Source of the DNA: Auanema rhodensis
Lineage: Eukaryota > Nematoda > Chromadorea > Rhabditida > Rhabditidae
Reading direction: 5' to 3'
Assembly (NCBI GenBank): GCA_964057225.1
Contig: OZ059900.1
Coordinates: 10,550,501-10,614,500 of the forward strand
Length of the DNA: 64,000 nt
Part shown: piece after piece, positions 58,801 to 64,000 of the stretch
How the letters are laid out: each line of letters opens with the position of its first letter
Position numbering within the stretch: position 1 is the first letter of the stretch
Position numbers and translations under genes: made by a program
Notes under the pieces: model-generated
The model's database searches: none
What the model was told of the DNA's origin: nothing
The model's input: only the letters and a program-made list of their open reading frames with translations

Positions 58801-61800
58801 TTCTGTCTATTCCTTTCAATTTTAACGGCGTAGTCTGATGATATATATTATTTATGACAGAAAAGAGATTTAAAATTAGAAAAATATTAGAAGAAGTAGA
58901 AGAAAGAGGGAGAGAGAGACAGAGAGAGACAAAGAGAGAGAGAAAGAGAGAAATAAGTGGAAACAGGGATAAATGAAAACTTTGGAGATGTATAAGATGA
59001 TAGTGATAGTTATGGAAAGGAGGGGTAAGAGAACAAGCTTAAAACAACTTGAAAGAGGGAAATATGTATGGAGAAGGTTTAAAGAAGTGGCGATGAACAA
59101 AAGAAAAGTTGAACATTGAGTGTTATGCAATTTGACAGCACTTGTTTGTGATGTTCACACCTCATACTCAAAAATATCGCTTAGTCTAGTTTTAAACTTG
59201 ACAGTATTTTTGAATTTTTCGTTGCTGCATCTGAAAATGACAAAACGTTTAAACAATTATGTGAAGATAAAAAGCAAAATATTGGATGTTTCTTTGATGA
59301 TTATATTAAAGGAACATTGCGATAAATATATTGACGGCATCTCATACAAAGAACTCAAGTATGTTAAAAATTCCATGATACTTAGTTCATGATTCAAGTA
59401 CTGAAAACTGATGTCGAGTATAATCGAAGTGGAAAAATACTAAATAATGATGAAATATCATAATATCAACAAAAAATCTAACACAGTTAGGAGATAATTG
59501 CTGTATTTGAGAAATCAAACTCATGTTGCTCATCAGAATTTCGCTGTTCCAAAGTTGTAATTCAAAATAATGGCAGAAAAGCACTACATCTGAATTGTTC
59601 ATGATATACTGGGAGATAGATAGAAAGAGAGAGAAAGATAGAAAACGAGAGAAACAGAGAAAAAGAGGAAGAGGAAGAAGATGGAACCAACAACAACATT
59701 ATTTGAGTTAAGTCTTCCTACACAGACGAGATACCCAGACATGAGAATGGGTATTCCAATGATATGCACTTATATTATCAGTTCAGAATAAGGGGCGCTC
59801 GTTTCTTCCTCATCATAATTTGTCTTGTTTCTGAATATCCTTTTTCGCTTTTTCTTTTTTGTTTTAGTTTTTTTTCTATTTTCTCGTTATTAATCTTTTT
59901 CCTATGTTCACAGTTTGATAACTGACCTATTCTATTCTATTCATATTTAATCTTAATCATAATTCTACCTACTTGTAAGAGCAACGCATCTCTTGGTATT
60001 ATCGGTCTCCCTCTCATAACAGATTTGCAAAAAAAAACATAGAACAATAAGCTATTCGATTTCTTTTCCGTGTTACTTCCGAATATAGAATCCAGGATGA
60101 TAGCATCAAATAACAAATTCATATTCTCTATGAGTCGAAGCTATGATGAAGCAGCTAGATGTCTATCTGCTACTATCTATATACAGCATATTTATTGAAT
60201 TATTCTGAACAAAATTTGGAAAAACTTATAGCATACTGTTTATTTTGCTCAATTTTCAAGTTTAATTCAATTTATTTTTATTCTTTATTGTTTTTGTTTC
60301 GGTATTTGTTGTCATTGCTGTCATATAAGAGTAATGGTGATCTTAGAGCAGAGAATAAGCATAGAAGTAAAAAAAGAAACATAATCTTTCTCTTAATTTT
60401 TTGAAAAAAAAAACGGAAGTTACGCGGTGAAATTGGCTCTTTGAGTATTATCCATTTCATTGCTAGTGCCCTCCATTTAAATGATATTAATGAATTAAAA
60501 ATACTTCAAGTTCTTCATCTTTTCCTTCCTCCAAATCATAAGTACCATCATATCCTTCAACAATTGATGGTCATATGTTAAGCTTGAAACGATGGATGAG
60601 TGAGTGTGCGAAGATGAGAGTGAGTAAAGCTAGACGAGAAGCAAGGCATCGGGACAGGAGTGTATATAAGGATGAAGATTGCTGATGAAAGCAATGGCGT
60701 CTTGAGATTTAGAAGGATAAAACACTATTCTGAACTGAGTATTGACTATGGAATCAAACTTAATACTTAGGAAATGACGTTAATTCATGTTTAAATAAGA
60801 AAAAGCTTATTATAATTCATTTTCACTAAAGTTGTGTTTTACTTTATGCTTTTTAACATACATACATCATAATCAGTCTGCCATTTCACACACATACTCA
60901 CGCCCATTTCGCCCAGCGGCTCTATTCAATTCCCGTCTACTGTTAGCTGTTCCTTACTTCGCACTTATTGAGACCAAGTTCATCCGTACTACCGATCAGA
61001 ATGCAGAAAACCGCATTGCTGAAAATGCTTTTTTAATTTTTCGGATCATATACATAGTATGTGGCCTTGTCAGTGGGTGCTTAAAAGTTGATTTTTACAA
61101 AGTTCTTGCTACTTTTGAACAATTCTCCATGTCATTTAAATAACTTTTCATATGAATTTTCTAATAGACAAAAGATTTCATTTTCATATTTGAGACAAGA
61201 ATACTTGGAAATCTGTTTTAATTATTCATTACCAAGTTCATATTGCAGTCAAACTTTACAAGACCATCAAATCATTAAAGGCAATTACTAATATTGAGAG
61301 AGTATTATCCCTCATGATCTCTGTCGCCTTGTTCATTGCTTACTATGCTCACTGCTTATGCACAAACGTTGATGTTTTATATAAACAATGTTATATGAAG
61401 CATTTTTCTTCTTCTTAATTTAAAAAAAGAGGAATCTTTATCGAGTTTTTTTTGCTTCTCAACGAAACAAAAAATGATTTCGATTTTAAACCTCAAAATT
61501 TAAGCGAGCTTTCATTTAATATTAAATTTAATTTTGAAACAATCTGCTTGATATGCATTGGTAAATCAGTGCGGAATATTCTTTTTTCTTTTTTTTAGTT
61601 TTTTTTCACAACCGTAGAGATAACATTATACTTTTTACAAGTATATCGTTTTCAGTTACTATAAATTTATTAATTTTCCAATTAAAATTAATATTATACT
61701 AGAGAAAAATAAAATTATGTAAAAAATCGAATTTAGTTCTCATGAAAACTTTAGTTCATTTTTGTTCCATGAGATAATCGTGGTTTTTTCATTTAATTCA

Positions 61801-63123
61801 ACTGAGATAAACTTATTGAAAGAAATTGAGAGAGAAAGAGAGAGAGAGAGAAACGACAAGAAAAAGTTATAAACTGAAAAATCTGTTCCCATTTATTGAT
61901 GTAAATGAACTTTTTAAGCATTTTTCCATATGAATCAACTCAGTTTAAAGTTTAGATATGTGCATATCATGAAAATAATTAATTGAAGACTATGCACTAA
62001 CAAGAAGAATTAGCAATTCATGTAATTCATTGTTTCTCATAATGAAAGATCTTTTGAAACATGTCTATTCTACATGATCATTAGTGGAAAACGTTCATCA
62101 TCGTTTACTTTTATAAATTTTTAATCATGGATATATGCATAACCCTGAAGATAAAGAAAAAAGAGAAAAAAAGCACAAGAGAGAGTTCCAAAGATTCGCA
62201 AAAAAAAGAGAAAGAACAAGTAAATAGTACGATTGAATCTCCTTGTATTTCGCTTATTATTTTTATTTTTGTTTCTTCTTCATGCTTTTATGCGGCATGC
62301 TATCCAACTTCCTCCATCCTTTGCTTTCAATATTTTCTCACGCTCTCTCTTGACTTCGTTTTCTCTCAATGTCGCCCGTCTTCCCTCTTTTCTTTTTTCT
62401 TCGAATTTTTTCTGAATTAAAACAGTGAAACAGGTCTCGTCATGCTTCTTTTACATTCACTGAGTGATGAAACAGAAAATTCATAAACAACATATCGAAA
62501 TAATAAAATAATATGTTATAATTATCTTTTATTATTCACAATTGTTAATTATTTTTCATGTATCATTTATGAAATAGTTTTATTTCAGTAACATCAAAAA
62601 GTTTCATGACATGAATGTTGTATTTATTATATTAAAGCAAACAAATAGTAATCGGATTCAATTATTTCACTATCTATTAATAAAAATATGAATATATCAA
62701 ATAGTTTTGAGCAAATGAGATTTTTGATGAGAAAATCAAAATGTTATATAGAGTGACATGTTCATTATTATCAGTAATTAAGTTTGATTTTGAGCTCTAG
62801 AAGTTTTCAAAATCTTCATCATATATTTCTCAGCTGTTTTCAAACACGAATATTCTGATTATATTTAAATTATCTAGCTTATGTAATGTATTTTTTTTTG
62901 TTTTCTTCACTTTTCATCTTCATTCCTTTTTTAGAATTTTATTGCTTTATTTTATTTTTTCATAAACTATATTTGATTATATATATATTATTTAATTTTG
63001 CAGATTTGGGCAATTCTTTGAGATTATTATGCATGAAGAGTGATAACAGGCTTAAACAATAGTCTTGCAGTTACTAGTTCATTGTCTAATTTAAATTTTG
63101 AAAAAGTTTTGGAATATTGAAAA

Positions 63124-63875
63124 ATGGCAAAAAATCCAAAAAAAATGTAAGTTTTCAGTTTTCATATTTATCGGCATCATATTTTGGAACAACTCTTGCT
63201 TAATTTTTGGTCAAATTTGAATTATTTATTAGTATATTTTCTAGATGTACTTCTATGCAGCCTCTCGAATTCAGTGCGGCTTTGATGGAGGAAGCTAAAC
63301 GATGCGTTGAAGAGCGTGAGTCATGTGATAATTTTTTTGCTTTTTTCATCAACATTCATGTCATATTTGATTAATATTTCAGATTATTATAATTTTTACG
63401 ATGGCTGTCTTGAAGTATGCATTACTGATCGAATGATACTACCATTATCACATTATCAGGATTTAGAAGAGCTTGTTTATGGAAAGGTAATATTCACTTG
63501 TATATATGAAGAAAGAAAGATTGACAAAGAAATAAATGAATACATTTTTGAATCAAGGTTATTGTTCTATGACCTAGCAATCAAAGAACAGAAGTAAACG
63601 ATGAAAATTCATCTAGTTGCTGAATTGACTTTTGAAATATAAATTTTTCAGAAAAGAAACATAGAAAAAATATGAATATCATGCAATGTATCTTGATTAT
63701 AGATCTTCCCAGCAATCGTATTACTTGCAATATTATCCAATCTGGCTGTAGCTATTGTGTTATCCAAAAAACATATGATAACGCCGACAAATGTTGTACT
63801 AAAATACATGGCAATTGCTGAATTACTGGTTGGATTAATTCCATTACCGTGGACAACATTCTTCTTTACATTCAA
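63124..63875 (+). CDS. Class A peptide GPCR, 5' part
   Basis: Four exons (63124-63146, 63245-63315, 63383-63486, 63703-63875) are in phase and the last ends in a donor (TTCAA|GTATGT), so the gene continues past the window. About 67 extracellular residues lead to TM1 (FPAIVLLAILSNLAVAIVL, with the family Asn), loop 1 (SKKHMITPTNVVLKY) and TM2 (MAIAELLVGLIPLPW). The PTN motif at the end of loop 1 and a TM2 acidic residue replaced by Glu fit the sex-peptide/myoinhibitory-peptide or DMSR-like group of nematode neuropeptide receptors. No signal peptide is seen. Subfamily assignment is tentative because TM3-TM7 are missing. Confidence 0.8.
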
Positions 63876-64000
63876 GTATGTGCAATGAAAAAGTTTTCAA
63901 AAAATATCTTTTTTTGAATATATTTTGTTTGATTTTTCATAATATTTATTATATTAATATAATGTAATTATTTTAATACTATAATATTAGGAATGAATTA

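Larger units (their letters stand above)
50230..63123. other. 12.9-kb gene desert
   Basis: No supported gene lies between unc-3 and the GPCR. AATAAA at 50352 probably ends the unc-3 mRNA. From about 52.5 to 58.5 kb the + strand is markedly pyrimidine-rich (CTTTTTCT, TCTCTT), with many spurious Phe/Leu/Ser frames. Patches at 58.86-59.1 and 59.6-59.7 kb are purine-rich. The region probably holds the GPCR's distal promoter or long 5' introns or outron. Confidence 0.5.

Noticed and set aside
60832-61143. 103-codon + strand frame in the gene desert
   Set aside because: Some protein-like composition, but no family, no intron context and no neighbours; insufficient support.

Overview
The window is nuclear DNA of a nematode. 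It is AT-rich, its genes are cut by many short GT-AG introns (about 42-100 bp), and the recognisable products are nematode proteins: a MOLO-1 family protein, an ACE-like non-peptidase (acn-1), the COE factor unc-3, a KDEL receptor (erd-2) and a peptide GPCR. From memory, the C. elegans counterparts molo-1, acn-1, erd-2 and unc-3 are all X-linked, so this looks like a piece of the ancestral nematode X element. I cannot place the species more closely. All gene models were spliced by eye, with the reading phase checked exon by exon.

Layout. 0.3-2.9 kb (-): MOLO-1 family protein. 5.5-7.6 kb (+): secreted Cys-rich protein with EB-like modules. The two diverge from a 2.6-kb promoter region. 8.6-11.9 kb (-): acn-1, convergent with the EB gene. 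15.2-15.7 kb (-): small ubiquitin-like protein. 17.6-24.1 kb (-): a probable operon of a 1345-aa repeat-containing protein, a 66-aa protein and a four-helix MARVEL-like membrane protein. 24.1-30.0 kb: a rearranged block. It holds a minisatellite, decayed + strand fragments of the 1345-aa gene, a small secreted-protein gene, a three-unit 327-bp exon array, a truncated copy of the 66-aa gene and an intact second copy of the MARVEL-like gene. Read together, the right half is an inverted and partly decayed duplicate of the whole operon. 32.3-33.6 kb (+): Cys-rich single-pass membrane protein. 34.9-35.8 kb (-): erd-2, with an upstream UPR-element-like motif. 39.2-39.5 kb (-): possible orphan exon. 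40.1-50.2 kb (+): unc-3, 12 exons with large introns. 50.2-63.1 kb: gene desert with microsatellites. 63.1 kb to the end (+): 5' part of a peptide GPCR.

Several genes point to neuromuscular and cuticle biology: a levamisole-receptor modulator family member, unc-3 as a motor-neuron terminal selector, a neuropeptide-type GPCR, and acn-1 in moulting. They are neighbours by chromosome ancestry and not an operon. The most unusual part of the window is 17.6-30.0 kb: an inverted operon duplication, a gene-conversion-like tract inside its first gene, tandem exon amplification, and a 230-bp block sitting exactly at two duplication junctions.
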